NCBI RefSeq assembly: GCF_000526695.1
Contig: NZ_JAGO01000011.1
Coordinates: forward strand, 434,001-498,000
Direction: 5' to 3'
From: Carnimonas nigrificans ATCC BAA-78
GTDB lineage: Bacteria > Pseudomonadota > Gammaproteobacteria > Pseudomonadales > Halomonadaceae
Length of the DNA: 64,000 bases
The translations under genes were made by a program, and so were the position numbers. The notes beneath the pieces are model-generated. The model saw nothing but the letters and a program-made list of their open reading frames with translations. It was not told where the DNA came from and did no database searches. This document shows, in pieces, positions 8,854 to 19,392 of this stretch. Every line of letters begins with the position of its first letter. The stretch's first letter is position 1.

Positions 8854-9645
8854 TTAGAAGAAGAGAAAGTCGATGCTGTAATTCAGGCCAAGGCCCAGCA
8901 GCAGCAGGGTAAGTATCCAGCGCAGCAGATTGGTGGGCATCTTTTGAGCCACGGCTGCTCCCAGATGAATTGCAGGCAGCGAACCGATCAATAGTCCTGC
9001 CAACAGCACCCAGTCGGTATTTCCCATCAGCATATGGCCGCTGCCAGCAATAAAGGTCAGCGGAACCGCGTGAGCGAGATCGGTGCCGACCACCTTGCTT
9101 GGCTTGAGACGCGAATAGAGCAGGAGCAGTACCGCTGTGCCGAAGACGCCTGCGCCCACCGAGGAGAGGGTAACGCAGACACCGAGTATCGCTCCCGCGA
9201 TGAGGGTAAAGAGAGGCGCTCGCTGCGTTACCCAGCGGTCGTGCTGGCGCGCCAGGCGGGTGATCGGCCCGCGCAGAATCAGCAATATGGCGGTCAGCAC
9301 CAGCATGATACCGAGTACGCCGGTCAATAGCTCGGCATAACCCTGTGGCCCTTCACTGAAATAGTGCAGGGCAAGCAGCGTCAGTATGGTAGCGGGAATG
9401 CTGCCAAGGCTCATGCGCCGGGTGATGGTCCAGTCGATGTTGCCGCGGCGCTGATGGCTGAATAGGCCGCTGACCTTGGTAATGGCCGCGTAAAGCAGGT
9501 CGGTTCCGATGGCGGTTTGAGCTGGAATACCGACGGCCAGCAAAATCGGCGTCATTAATGAACCGCCGCCCACCCCGGTACAGCCCATGGCAAATCCGAC
9601 CCCGGCACCGGCTACGATGTAAAACAGAAATGAGGTTAGATCCAT
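8854..9645 (-). CDS. TauE/SafE family membrane permease
   Basis: This is a 263-residue sulfite exporter TauE/SafE family protein with seven or eight hydrophobic segments. It has the duplicated glycine-rich motif: GCTGVGGGSLMTPIL in the first half and a weaker copy, TLSSVGAGVFGT, in the second. Family members export sulfite, sulfoacetate or other small anions, or bring in sulfur compounds. The neighbouring divergent gene is cysB, so a role in sulfur-compound transport is a reasonable inference. The start at 9645 gives MDLTSFLFY, where the hydrophobic part begins; an upstream in-frame ATG would add 20 charged residues. The 275 bases up to cysB hold a palindrome that may be a regulator site. Confidence 0.8.
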   Translation of the reverse strand: MDLTSFLFYIVAGAGVGFAMGCTGVGGGSLMTPILLAVGIPAQTAIGTDLLYAAITKVSGLFSHQRRGNIDWTITRRMSLGSIPATILTLLALHYFSEGPQGYAELLTGVLGIMLVLTAILLILRGPITRLARQHDRWVTQRAPLFTLIAGAILGVCVTLSSVGAGVFGTAVLLLLYSRLKPSKVVGTDLAHAVPLTFIAGSGHMLMGNTDWVLLAGLLIGSLPAIHLGAAVAQKMPTNLLRWILTLLLLGLGLNYSIDFLFF

Positions 9646-9758
9646 ATCGCTCTCATGCAAGGGAAGGGGGCGCTCGGTGTGGCCTTTGGAAGCCTCGGGG
9701 CGCACCTTGGTAACAGCGTGATATGACGGCTGTTTGCATCATAAGAGGGGCAACTTAA

Positions 9759-9776
9759 AGCTATTTTGATATAGCT
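9759..9776. promoter_or_regulatory. Palindrome in the TauE/cysB divergent promoter region
   Basis: AGCTAT-TTTGAT-ATAGCT is an 18-bp inverted repeat in an AT-rich stretch between the two divergent genes. Its size and position suit a LysR-type box, possibly for CysB autoregulation, but I know of no exact match. Confidence 0.35.
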
Positions 9777-9797
9777 AAAAGGACCGATTGTTTATGA

Positions 9798-10895
<1,098 letters not shown>

Positions 10896-11053
10896 CAGCG
10901 CTTGAGCCGGTGCTCTTCTGCGGGCACTATTTCGGGCAGGCGCTGTCCGAGTGAGGAACCTTCATTCACAGCGATGCGGCGCGTGGCAGTGCGCTTCATA
11001 AACATGCGTAGTCTGCGCATCACATTCATTGCCTACACAGGAAAATTCTCGTT

Positions 11054-12694
11054 ATGGATCGCAGGTCAGTACTCAAGGCGTCAGCGGCGCTGGCAGCATT
11101 TTGCAGTGTTCCTTCGATGGCGCGAGCCGCTGCTCCAGCGGCCATTGCTGACGGAAAACCGGTGCCTTTCAGCTTTGATGAATTGAAAAAGCGCGCCAGG
11201 AGTGAAGCTACCAAGCCTTTCGGCGGAGCGCCTGGCCCGATTCCCGAGACGCTGGCGAACTTGTCGCCGCTGCAATATCAGAAGATTGGCTACGATAAAA
11301 ACCATTCGCTCTGGCACTCCAACGCCAGGCGCGCCGTCGATGTCGAGTTTTTCCATGTGGGCATGCATTTCAAACGTCGCGTGCATATCTACTCGCTGAA
11401 TCAGGCTGGTAATCAGGCGCGTGAAGTGCACTTCCGTCCTTCGCTGTTCAATTATCATGACGCTGGCGTCGATACCAATGCGTTGAAGGGGCAGGATGAT
11501 CTCGGTTTTGCCGGCTTCAAGGTATTCCGCGCACCGGATTTTGATAAAAGCGATGTGTTTTCCTTCCTGGGGGCCAGCTATTTCCGTGCCGAAGGAGGCG
11601 ACGGCCAGTACGGGCTATCGGCGCGTGGTCTGGCGATTGATACCTATATTGATAACCTCCAGGAAGAGTTCCCCGATTTCGTGGCATTCTGGATTCAGCA
11701 GCCTGAGCCGAATACCAGCCAATCCTTCAGTGTCTATGCGCTGCTCGATAGCCCCAGCGCAGTAGGTGCCTACCATTTCGTGCTTGATTGCGAAAACGTA
11801 GAGGGCAAGGTAACGCAGGAAGTCGATAGCTTTGTCTATCCGCGCAAGGATATTGCCCAGCTGGGGATTGCGCCGATGAGCAGTATGTTTAGCTGCGGCA
11901 GCAATGATCGCCGCGCCTGCGTCACCTATCACCCTGAAATCCATGACTCCGATCGCCTTGCGATGTGGCGCGGGAATGGCGAATGGGTCGCGCGGCCGCT
12001 CAATAACCCCGAGCATATCCAGTACAACGCCTATGCCGATGAAAACCCGCGCGGTTTCGGGCTATTGCAGCTACAGCGTGATTTTGCCACCTATCAGGAT
12101 ACCGTCGATCTCTACCATAAGCGCCCCAGCCTGTGGGTAGAGCCGCTCAATGAGTGGGGCAAGGGGGCGGTTAATCTGCTGGAGCTGCCTTCGACCGGTG
12201 AAACCCTCGATAACATTGTCTGCATGTGGCAGCCGGAACAGAAAATTGCCAAGGGTGGGGAGTATCACTTCCGATATCGCTTGCACTGGGCACCGCTGCC
12301 ACCGGTTCAGAGTTCGCTCGCCAACGTGCTTGAAACCCGCCAGGGAGCCGGTGGCTTTACGGAAGGCTGGGCACCGGGAGAGCAGTACCCTGATGTGTGG
12401 TGCCGTCGCTTTGCCGTCGATTTTGCCGAGCTGGATGAGGGGCTTAGCCTACAGCCGCAAGTCTCTGCCAGTGACGGTAAGGTGCAGGACATACATGTTA
12501 TCTACGTCAAGGAGTTCAAGGGCTACCGGATTCTGTTTGACTGGTATCCCACCTCGGAGAGCACCGATCCGGTCAATCTGCGTCTGTTCCTGAAATCGGG
12601 TGACGAGACGCTCAGTGAAACCTGGCTCTATCAGTACTTCCCACCGGCAGCCAGCGAGCGTCGCTATCCTACCTGGCCTGCTGACAAGAAATAG
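11054..12694 (+). CDS. opgD: OpgD/MdoD glucan biosynthesis protein D
   Basis: This 546-residue periplasmic protein of the OpgD/OpgG family shapes the branched backbone of osmoregulated periplasmic glucans; E. coli OpgD has 551 residues. The N-terminus is a Tat signal: Arg-Arg at residues 3-4 in DRRSVLKAS, then a moderately hydrophobic stretch ending near SMARAAA. This distinguishes OpgD from the Sec-exported Opg[12 protein letters not shown] and the PQPFGG-like [12 protein letters not shown] segment open the mature catalytic domain. The opgGH genes are not in the window. It converges with acuI on a shared terminator. Confidence 0.92.
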   Translation: MDRRSVLKASAALAAFCSVPSMARAAAPAAIADGKPVPFSFDELKKRARSEATKPFGGAPGPIPETLANLSPLQYQKIGYDKNHSLWHSNARRAVDVEFFHVGMHFKRRVHIYSLNQAGNQAREVHFRPSLFNYHDAGVDTNALKGQDDLGFAGFKVFRAPDFDKSDVFSFLGASYFRAEGGDGQYGLSARGLAIDTYIDNLQEEFPDFVAFWIQQPEPNTSQSFSVYALLDSPSAVGAYHFVLDCENVEGKVTQEVDSFVYPRKDIAQLGIAPMSSMFSCGSNDRRACVTYHPEIHDSDRLAMWRGNGEWVARPLNNPEHIQYNAYADENPRGFGLLQLQRDFATYQDTVDLYHKRPSLWVEPLNEWGKGAVNLLELPSTGETLDNIVCMWQPEQKIAKGGEYHFRYRLHWAPLPPVQSSLANVLETRQGAGGFTEGWAPGEQYPDVWCRRFAVDFAELDEGLSLQPQVSASDGKVQDIHVIYVKEFKGYRILFDWYPTSESTDPVNLRLFLKSGDETLSETWLYQYFPPAASERRYPTWPADKK

Positions 12695-12855
12695 TCGGGA
12701 AGCGGGTTGGATGCTGAGGTGAAGAGAAGAGCTGCGCGACGGTTGAGCAGCACTGCCGCCGCGTAGTCTTCTCTGCCTTCAGTGAGCGGGCCGCTTGGCG
12801 ATACATGCCTTCCACCCGTGCCAGCGGTTGGGCGCATTCAGTAGATTGAAAAAAT

Positions 12856-12899
12856 AAGGCGGCGACCTCTATATGCAGGTTTGCCGCCTTCTTTCTTTT
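12856..12899. terminator. Shared bidirectional terminator opgD / acuI
   Basis: AAGGCGGC pairs with GCCGCCTT, extended by ACCT/AGGT around an eight-base loop. A pyrimidine/T-rich run lies on the plus side and an A-run before it. It can end both convergent transcripts. Confidence 0.8.
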
Positions 12900-12901
12900 A
12901 T

Positions 12902-13888
12902 TCAACGATTAACGTCAACCACGAGACGGCCCCGTACCTTGCCTGCCAGCAGCTCTTCGGCGGCACCGATGGCTTCAGGAAGGGCGATGGTGCGAGTCAA
13001 TCGGTCCAGCTGCTCAAGGTCGATATCGTGGGCCAGGCGCTGCCACGCGTTGTCGCGCTCACTGGCAGGGCGCGTCACGCTGTTGATGCCGCATAGCGTG
13101 ATACCGCGCAAAATAAACGGCGCCACCGAGGCGGGAAAGTCCATGCCCTGAGCAAGACCGCAGCAGGCGACAGCGCCATTTTCCTGCGTATGGGCACACA
13201 CGTTGGCGAGCGTGTGGCTGCCAACGCTATCAATGGCCCCTGCCCAGCGTGCCTTACCCAAGGGAGGCGCAGCCTGATTCAGCTCATTTCTATCCATCAC
13301 CTCGCTTGCCCCCAGCGCCAGCAGGGCATCACGCTGCCCCATTCGTCCTGTCGCGGCAATCACCCGGTAACCCGCCTTTTTCAGCAGCATGATGGCGATA
13401 GTGCCGACGCCACCATTCGCGCCGGTCACCAGTATGGGGCCGCTTTCCGGTGTTACCCCATGGCGCTCCAGAGCCTGAACGCACAGCATCGCGGTGTAGC
13501 CTGCGGTGCCCAGCGCCATGGCGGTGTGGGTGCTCATTCCTTGCGGCAGCGGCGTCAGCCAGTGGGCATCCACCCGTGCCTGCTGAGCCAGCCCGCCCCA
13601 GTACTTCTCGCCGACGTTCCAGCCATTCAGCAGCACCCGATCACCGGGTGAATAGTTGGGGGAGCGGCTTTCCCGTACCACGCCAGCCAGATCAATGCCC
13701 GGCACCATGGGGAATTCCCGCACGATCTTGCCTTTGCCCGTAAGTGCCAGCGCGTCCTTGTAGTTGAGCGTGCTCCACTCCACGTCGATCCACACCTCAC
13801 GGTCGGGTAGTTGAGCTTCCTCCAACTGCTCAAGCTGGGCGTGGGTAGCGTGATTTTCATCCTGAGTCAGATAAATGGCCTGAAACAT
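12902..13888 (-). CDS. acuI: Acrylyl-CoA reductase AcuI / YhdH-type quinone oxidoreductase
   Basis: This is a 328-residue zinc-independent medium-chain reductase of the YhdH/AcuI family, which reduces acryloyl-CoA to propionyl-CoA with NADPH and so removes a toxic electrophile. NYKDALALTGKGKI near the N-terminus is the family signature. TGANGGVG near residue 155 is the nucleotide-binding turn of the Rossmann fold. The four structural zinc cysteines of alcohol dehydrogenases are absent, as expected. In marine relatives acuI often accompanies DMSP genes, but none are nearby. The gene stands alone. Confidence 0.88.
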   Translation of the reverse strand: MFQAIYLTQDENHATHAQLEQLEEAQLPDREVWIDVEWSTLNYKDALALTGKGKIVREFPMVPGIDLAGVVRESRSPNYSPGDRVLLNGWNVGEKYWGGLAQQARVDAHWLTPLPQGMSTHTAMALGTAGYTAMLCVQALERHGVTPESGPILVTGANGGVGTIAIMLLKKAGYRVIAATGRMGQRDALLALGASEVMDRNELNQAAPPLGKARWAGAIDSVGSHTLANVCAHTQENGAVACCGLAQGMDFPASVAPFILRGITLCGINSVTRPASERDNAWQRLAHDIDLEQLDRLTRTIALPEAIGAAEELLAGKVRGRLVVDVNR

Positions 13889-13965
13889 GGCGAACTCCTG
13901 CGCCGATGGCTTGCAGCCACCATAAAGGGCGCGAAAAAGATGGCGAATGTAGAAACTGATACGAC

Positions 13966-13998
13966 AACGCCCGCGACCCTAGAGGGGGCGCGGGCGTT
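13966..13998 (-). terminator. Hairpin downstream of gnd
   Basis: AACGCCCGCG and CGCGGGCGTT form a 10-bp GC-rich stem just after the gnd stop on the minus strand. The U-run is weak, so termination is probable rather than certain. Confidence 0.65.
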
Positions 13999-14021
13999 CT
14001 ATGACAAGCGAAGCGGGCCGC

Positions 14022-15440
14022 TTAGTCGTCTTTCAGCCACTCGGTATGGAAGGTGCCTTCCTTGTCGAGACGCTGATAAGTGTGAGCGCCGAAGAAGTCG
14101 CGCTGTGCCTGAATCAGGTTAGCGGGCAGCTTCTCGGAGCGATAGCTGTCGAAGTAAGCGATCGCAGAGGAGAAGGTCGGCGTCGGAATGCCCTGCTGGA
14201 CAGCGTAGGCAACCACGTCACGCAGCGCTTGCTGATATTCATCCGCGATGCCCTTGAAGTAAGGTGCCAGCAGCAGGTTGTCGAGCTGCGGATCTTCTTC
14301 GTAGGCGTCGGTGATCTTCTGCAGGAAGCCTGCACGAATGATGCAGCCAGCACGGAAGATCTTGGCGATTTCGCCATAGTTGAGATCCCAGCCGTAGGAC
14401 TCGGAAGCCGACTTGTACTGCGAGAAGCCCTGCGCGTAGGAGACGATCTTGCTCAGATAGAGCGCACGGCGGATTTTCTCGATGAACTCGGCACGGTCGC
14501 CGTCGAAGGGCTTGGGCGTGGGGCCGGTCAGCACTTTCGCGGCCTTGACGCGCTGATCCTTGAGCGCCGAGATAAAGCGAGCGAACACGGATTCAGTAAT
14601 CAGCGGCAGCGGCACACCGAAATCGAGCGCGCTTTTGCTGGTCCATTTGCCGGTGCCTTTCTGGCCTGCCGAGTCGAGGATGACATCAACCACATCCTGA
14701 TCGGAATCCTTGTCCTTCTTGGTGAAGACCTTGGCGGTAATGTCGATCAGGTAGCTGTCGAGTTCGCCCTGGTTCCACTCAGAGAAGACGTCGGCCAGCT
14801 CACGGTTAGAGAGACCCAGGGTGCCTTTGAGCAGCGAGTAGGATTCAGCGATAAGCTGCATGTCACCGTATTCGATGCCGTTGTGTACCATTTTAACGTA
14901 GTGGCCTGCACCATCTGGGCCAACATAGGTAACACAAGGATCGCCATCGGGCGCCTTGGCGGCAATCTTCTCAAGGATAGGCGCTACCAGCTCATACGCT
15001 TCCTTCTGACCGCCAGGCATGATGGACGGGCCTTTCAATGCACCTTCTTCACCGCCGGAAACACCGGTACCGATGAAGTTGAACCCTTCATCGGAAAGCT
15101 CTTTGTTACGACGAATGGTATCGGTGTAAAGGGTGTTGCCGCCGTCGATCAGAATGTCGCCCTTGTCGAGGTGCGGCTTCAGGGATTCGATGGTTTTGTC
15201 AGTGGCTTCACCCGCCTGAACCATCAGCAGAATACGGCGCGGTTTTTCCAGCGAATCGACAAATTCTTCGATGGTATAGCTGGGCACTAGTTTTTTGTCA
15301 GAATGTTCTGCAATCACTTCATCGGTCTTGCCGCGCGAGCGGTTGAAGATCGACACGGTGTAGCCGCGGCTTTCAATATTCAGGGCAAGGTTCTTGCCCA
15401 TGACGGCCATACCGATAACGCCAATTTCCTGCTTGGACAT
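14022..15440 (-). CDS. gnd: 6-phosphogluconate dehydrogenase, decarboxylating
   Basis: This 472-residue, long-form 6-phosphogluconate dehydrogenase oxidises 6-phosphogluconate to ribulose 5-phosphate and CO2, yielding NADPH. The Rossmann motif is [18 protein letters not shown] near residue 7. The substrate site appears as [11 protein letters not shown] near residue 185, with the catalytic Lys and Glu present. It lies just downstream of the kgu genes on the same strand. That places it beside the enzymes that make its substrate, 6-phosphogluconate, from 2-ketogluconate. The 155-base gap with an extended -10 (TGATATAAA) suggests its own promoter as well. GGAG precedes the ATG. Confidence 0.95.
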   Translation of the reverse strand: MSKQEIGVIGMAVMGKNLALNIESRGYTVSIFNRSRGKTDEVIAEHSDKKLVPSYTIEEFVDSLEKPRRILLMVQAGEATDKTIESLKPHLDKGDILIDGGNTLYTDTIRRNKELSDEGFNFIGTGVSGGEEGALKGPSIMPGGQKEAYELVAPILEKIAAKAPDGDPCVTYVGPDGAGHYVKMVHNGIEYGDMQLIAESYSLLKGTLGLSNRELADVFSEWNQGELDSYLIDITAKVFTKKDKDSDQDVVDVILDSAGQKGTGKWTSKSALDFGVPLPLITESVFARFISALKDQRVKAAKVLTGPTPKPFDGDRAEFIEKIRRALYLSKIVSYAQGFSQYKSASESYGWDLNYGEIAKIFRAGCIIRAGFLQKITDAYEEDPQLDNLLLAPYFKGIADEYQQALRDVVAYAVQQGIPTPTFSSAIAYFDSYRSEKLPANLIQAQRDFFGAHTYQRLDKEGTFHTEWLKDD

Positions 15441-15556
15441 GCTAGATGCTCCGTTGTTTGACAGCTAATCCACCACTGGGGTCGAGAGGTGCTTGCCGAG
15501 CAAGTAGATACACGCGCCGAGACGCTTATATCTCACCACCGCATATGGTTTGGATC

Positions 15557-15562
15557 TTTATA
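15557..15562 (-). promoter_or_regulatory. Candidate -10 element for gnd
   Basis: On the minus strand the sequence reads TGATATAAA, an extended -10 (TATAAA preceded by TGA), about 115 bases upstream of the gnd ATG. No good -35 box is seen. Confidence 0.3.
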
Positions 15563-15595
15563 TCATTCCGTGCTTATACAATCGAGGTATCAGCA

Positions 15596-16582
15596 CTACT
15601 CGTTGCCAATTTGTTTCCAGTTGTAGGGGCACTGCGGACGTTCGCCTGACAACGCGGCAATCAGGTTATCGACCGCAAGCTCTGCCATTGCGTAGCGAGT
15701 GGCTTCAGTTGCCGAGCCAAGGTGCGGCAGCGCCACGACGTTATCGAGCTGTGCCAACGGGCTATCGGCGGAGAGAGGCTCCTTGGCGAAAACATCAAGA
15801 CCCGCTGCCTTGATGGTGCCGTTTTCGAGGGCCGCAATCAGTGCTGGCTCATCGACTACGCCGCCGCGTCCAATATTGATGAAGACAGTCTCCTTGCCCA
15901 TCATTTCAAACGCTTCGGCATTGAACATGTTCGCAGTCTGTTCGGAATAGGGCAGCGTGGTGCAGACGAAGTCGGACTCCTTGAGCAGCTCCTCGAAGGA
16001 GCGGTACTCGACGCCAATTTCCTCTTCGTAACCCTGATGCTGCGAACGGTTGTGATAAAGCACGTTCATGTTGAAGCCGAAGCGGGCACGACGCGCGATA
16101 GCGGCACCAATGCGGCCCATGCCGACAATGCCCAGCGTCGCGTGATGCACATCCTTGCCGAAACGTTCCGGGGTGAGGCTTTTTTGCCACTGACCGTCAC
16201 GCACCCAGTTCGCCAGCTCGACCACACGACGGGCGGACGCCAGAATCAGGGCGAAACCTGCATCAGCCACGGTTTCGGTAAGGGCATCTGGCGTGTTGCA
16301 GAGCAGAATGCCGCGCTGATTAAGTGCTTCAACGTCGTAGTTATCGACACCGGCGGAGACGCTGGAGACCACTTTGAGCTGCGGTGCCTTGTCAATCAGC
16401 TCAGCACCGAACTTGAGGCTGGAGCCGATCACGCCATCCGCCGTTGCCAGCGCTTCAATGAATTTCGGATCGTCAGCCGGTGTTTTGGTGTGAGTGAAAT
16501 CGAGAAGTTCTGCGTGCTGCTCGATACGCTCTTTGAGCTTGGGGTCAAGCGGATGATTGAAGGAGATAACCGTTGGCTTCAT
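15596..16582 (-). CDS. kguD: D-2-hydroxyacid dehydrogenase, probable 2-ketogluconate-6-phosphate reductase KguD
   Basis: This is a 328-residue NAD(P)-dependent D-isomer 2-hydroxyacid dehydrogenase of the GhrB/TkrA/KguD clade. GIVGMGRIGAA near residue 152 is the dinucleotide site. The catalytic Arg-Glu-His set is present (NIGRGGVVDE and LPHLGSAT). Sequence alone allows glyoxylate/hydroxypyruvate reductase activity. Position in a ptxS-kguE-kguK-transporter cluster indicates KguD, which reduces 2-keto-6-phosphogluconate to 6-phosphogluconate. The start follows GAGG by eight bases. A small hairpin separates it from the upstream transporter gene, and gnd follows downstream. Confidence 0.85.
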   Translation of the reverse strand: MKPTVISFNHPLDPKLKERIEQHAELLDFTHTKTPADDPKFIEALATADGVIGSSLKFGAELIDKAPQLKVVSSVSAGVDNYDVEALNQRGILLCNTPDALTETVADAGFALILASARRVVELANWVRDGQWQKSLTPERFGKDVHHATLGIVGMGRIGAAIARRARFGFNMNVLYHNRSQHQGYEEEIGVEYRSFEELLKESDFVCTTLPYSEQTANMFNAEAFEMMGKETVFINIGRGGVVDEPALIAALENGTIKAAGLDVFAKEPLSADSPLAQLDNVVALPHLGSATEATRYAMAELAVDNLIAALSGERPQCPYNWKQIGNE

Positions 16583-16619
16583 CGGAGTAACCTCGAAGGT
16601 TGGGAGAAGATGTTGCCAA

Positions 16620-16641
16620 AGCGCGCCGTATCAAGCGCGCT
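16620..16641 (-). other. Hairpin between the kgu transporter gene and kguD
   Basis: AGCGCGC and GCGCGCT form a 7-bp stem around eight bases, followed on the minus strand only by TTT. It may be a partial terminator or an mRNA stability element setting the transporter/kguD ratio. Confidence 0.35.
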
Positions 16642-16702
16642 CTGACAGAACAAGGTAGCTGGATGCCATGTCCATTTACTGTAGAGCGCTGCGAGGCGCT
16701 AC

Positions 16703-18079
16703 TCAATGGGCATCGTCTTCGCTGTTCAGGTCACGGTTCAGCGATTCAGGCATGCGCCATGCGGTAATAACCGTAATCAGGGTCAGCAGCGACAGGTAAG
16801 TGGCAATGGGAATCCATGCGTAGATGCGCGTTTCGGGATTTCCGCCTAGTACCCATTCGGTAGCGCCCATTAGCAGTGCGCCGACCAGCGGAGCGATGCC
16901 GCCTGCAATCACGGCAGAAATTTCACGTGAAATCGACACACCGAGGTAGCGGTAGCGCGAACCGAACAGCTCCGGCAACAGCGCTCCCTGAGCACCAAAC
17001 ATGCCCCAGGTACCGATGCCCAGTGCAATGGTAATGGCGATGATGGTGCTGATCAGCTCACCCTGGCTAAGCACATACCAGACCGGGAAAGAGACCACGA
17101 GCTGGAAGACGGCAAAGAAGCGGTAAACAGCGCGTCGGCCGTAGATGTCGCTGGCCTTGCCCGCTACCAGTACAGTGACGACGCCGACAGAAGCAGCAAC
17201 CACCAGTGTCAGGGCACCGACCGGGCCTCTCAGACCGACGACTCCGGCAATGTAGCTGATAGCCAGCGCCTGGTAGATGGAGGAGCCACCGTTTTCCGCC
17301 ATGCGCAGCCCGATGCCGGTCAGGATGGATTTCTTGGAGCACGCCAGTGACTCTTTCAGGGTGCTTTTGGGCCTTTTGTTTTCCGCAGAAAGTTTCTCGA
17401 AGGTCGGAGATTCTTTCATGTGCAGACGCATATAGAGGGCAACACCCACAATAGCGGCACTGCAAAGGAACGGAATACGCCACAGCCAGGTATCAGCGAT
17501 GTCCTCAACGCCATAGAGCATCAGGAAATAGACCAGCGCCGCCAGAATGGTGCCGCCCTGTACGCCAACAAAGGGCAGTGAGGCGAAGAATCCACGCCGG
17601 TTGCGCGGCGCGCTTTCGGTCATCATCACCGCTGCGCCAGCCTGTTCGGCACCGGCACCCAGGCCCTGGCCGATACGCAGTATCACCAGCAGGATCGGCG
17701 CGAGATAGCCAACGCTATGGAAGGTAGGCAGCAGGCCGATCAGCGTACTGGAAACCCCCATCAGCAGTACCGTGATGGTCAGTACCGCCTTCCTGCCGAT
17801 TCTGTCGCCCAGTGCGCCGAACACCACACCCCCGATCGGGCGTACCGCAAAGCCCAGGAAGTAGGTGCCAAAGCTGAGGATCAGCTGCATGGCGATACTT
17901 GAGGAAGGGAAGAACAGCGGCCCGAAGATCAGTGCCGAGGCAAGGCTGTAAAGCGCGAAATCATAGTATTCCAGCGCGCTGCCCAGAGAGAGTGCCCACG
18001 CCGAACGGGTCAGGTGGGTGGTATCCACTTCGGAAGTCGTTGCCTTGTGAGGGGCAACATCACTTGGTGCTATGGCCAT
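16703..18079 (-). CDS. MHS-family MFS transporter, probable 2-ketogluconate uptake
   Basis: This 458-residue MFS protein belongs to the metabolite:H+ symporter group (ProP, KgtP, ShiA type). It has ALEYYDFALYSLASALIF in helix 1, the GDRIGRKAVL motif A and a RIGQGLGAGAEQAGA helix 4, all MHS features. Pseudomonad kgu operons use KguT, an MFS protein of a different (anion:cation symporter) group. This carrier occupies the same operon slot but is not an obvious orthologue, so uptake of 2-ketogluconate is inferred from context only. The start at 18079 follows AGGAGA by eight bases. A 286-base gap to kguK holds a hairpin, so expression may be partly independent. Confidence 0.8.
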   Translation of the reverse strand: MAIAPSDVAPHKATTSEVDTTHLTRSAWALSLGSALEYYDFALYSLASALIFGPLFFPSSSIAMQLILSFGTYFLGFAVRPIGGVVFGALGDRIGRKAVLTITVLLMGVSSTLIGLLPTFHSVGYLAPILLVILRIGQGLGAGAEQAGAAVMMTESAPRNRRGFFASLPFVGVQGGTILAALVYFLMLYGVEDIADTWLWRIPFLCSAAIVGVALYMRLHMKESPTFEKLSAENKRPKSTLKESLACSKKSILTGIGLRMAENGGSSIYQALAISYIAGVVGLRGPVGALTLVVAASVGVVTVLVAGKASDIYGRRAVYRFFAVFQLVVSFPVWYVLSQGELISTIIAITIALGIGTWGMFGAQGALLPELFGSRYRYLGVSISREISAVIAGGIAPLVGALLMGATEWVLGGNPETRIYAWIPIATYLSLLTLITVITAWRMPESLNRDLNSEDDAH

Positions 18080-18304
18080 GAGATACTTCTCCTGCCGCAC
18101 AATGGCTATCGCACTGATGGTGGCGTTAGTCCATTGAGCGGTATTGGTCGTCCATCATTGAAGAACTGACAATTGTCTGCTCTGTGGGTAGAACGCCTCT
18201 GATCCAACGGGAGGCGGTCGGTGGCGAGTACGCTGCCTTGCAGCGTCAGGCCAGGCGTTACCTGAATGTCAAATGCTCGACCGCGCCAGCAGCGCTGACG
18301 GTGC

Positions 18305-18343
18305 GACTTCATTGCTTGGGTGATGTGGTTGAGCGATGAAGTC
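18305..18343 (-). other. Hairpin in the kguK-transporter gap
   Basis: GACTTCATTGCT (18305-18316) is nearly complementary to AGCGATGAAGTC (18332-18343), a 12-bp stem with one wobble and a 15-base loop, just downstream of kguK on the minus strand. There is no T-run. The rest of 18080-18365 holds no gene. It may be an mRNA processing site or a regulator target. Confidence 0.4.
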
Positions 18344-18365
18344 GAACGATCAGTAGAGCTACCGC

Positions 18366-19337
18366 TTATTGGTCGATTTCTGCCAGATCCTTGCGGAAGG
18401 GCAGTCCTGCGTTGTCCCCTGCGACCTGTACCTGTCTGGCGCCAATCCAGGCGCCGCGCATCACGGCCTGTTCGGGCGTTAGCCCCTCAAGACGTGCGCT
18501 GATGAACCCCACTGCGAAACCGTCGCCTGCGCCCACGGTATCGACGACTCGGGTGACGGAGCAGCAGGGCTGCTCAAAACGTGTGCCGCTGCTGTTTTTG
18601 TAAAATGCCCCTTTGCTACCGAGCTTGATCGCCACCTCACTGACGCCCCGTTCGAGGTAGAAGTCAGCGATGCCTTCGGCATCGGCGCGTCCGGTAAGTA
18701 TTTCGCCTTCTTCCAGACCGGGCAGTACCCAGTCCGCCTGACAGGCAAGGGCGTTGATCTCCTCGACCATGGTGGCCTGATTGGGCCACAGGGCAGGGCG
18801 CAGATTGGTGTCGAATGAAATACTGCGGCCAGCGTCACGCATGCGCTTGACAGCGGCGTGGCTCAGCTCACGGGCCGTGGCACTCAGGGCCGGCGGAATG
18901 CCGGTGCAGTGCAGATGGCGGCTGGTAGTGAGGGTGGGGGTAAGATCATCCGCGCACATCCGGCTGGCGGCGCTGCCGCTGCGGAAGTACTCCACTTCAG
19001 GATCACCGCCATCGTTGCGGCGCGCCTTGATTTGCCAGCCCGTTAACGCCTCTTCGTCAACCTTGACCTGGCTGCAATCAATGCCTTCCGACTTCAGCGT
19101 ATTGAGGATGAAACGCCCGAGGCTGTCGTTGCCTACCCGCGAGTACCACAGTACGCCGAAGCCCAGGCGCGACAGACCCGCGGCGACATTGCTGTCGGCA
19201 CCGGCAATGCTGCGCTCAAAACGCTGTACGCTTTCAAGCGGTCCCTCTTCCAGGGCAGCGAACATCGCCATGCTTTCACCGAAACCTACGACATCAAAGT
19301 CGAATTTGGCGTTGTTGTTAGCATCAGAACTGCTCAT
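18366..19337 (-). CDS. kguK: PfkB-family sugar kinase, probable 2-ketogluconokinase KguK
   Basis: This is a 323-residue ribokinase/PfkB family kinase. The C-terminal signature DTVGAGDGF carries the anion hole and catalytic Asp, and the N-terminal GFGESMAMF opens the sugar-binding lobe. KdgK (2-keto-3-deoxygluconate kinase) and KguK are close relatives. The flanking ptxS, kguE and kguD favour phosphorylation of 2-ketogluconate to 2-keto-6-phosphogluconate. The ATG at 19337 is preferred over one 14 codons upstream because AAGGA precedes it. Its start codon overlaps a sequence resembling the PtxS site. kguE ends 55 bases upstream. Confidence 0.85.
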   Translation of the reverse strand: MSSSDANNNAKFDFDVVGFGESMAMFAALEEGPLESVQRFERSIAGADSNVAAGLSRLGFGVLWYSRVGNDSLGRFILNTLKSEGIDCSQVKVDEEALTGWQIKARRNDGGDPEVEYFRSGSAASRMCADDLTPTLTTSRHLHCTGIPPALSATARELSHAAVKRMRDAGRSISFDTNLRPALWPNQATMVEEINALACQADWVLPGLEEGEILTGRADAEGIADFYLERGVSEVAIKLGSKGAFYKNSSGTRFEQPCCSVTRVVDTVGAGDGFAVGFISARLEGLTPEQAVMRGAWIGARQVQVAGDNAGLPFRKDLAEIDQ

Positions 19338-19350
19338 GAAAACGATTCCT
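19337..19350. promoter_or_regulatory. PtxS-like half-degenerate site at the kguK start
   Basis: TGAAAACGATTCCT matches the stronger site at 21308 in 12 of 14 positions but has lost the right arm of the palindrome. It overlaps the kguK start codon and ribosome site, so the likeness may be chance. Confidence 0.25.
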
Positions 19351-19392
19351 TTTCCCGGTACAGTGGGATATTGCGTCATTACGGTAGCGTGA

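Noticed and set aside
14001-15290. 429-codon plus-strand open frame opposite gnd
   Set aside because: gnd is unmistakable on the other strand; this frame mirrors it and has no signature of its own.
15722-16645. 307-codon plus-strand open frame opposite kguD
   Set aside because: Shadow of the dehydrogenase gene; no ribosome site.
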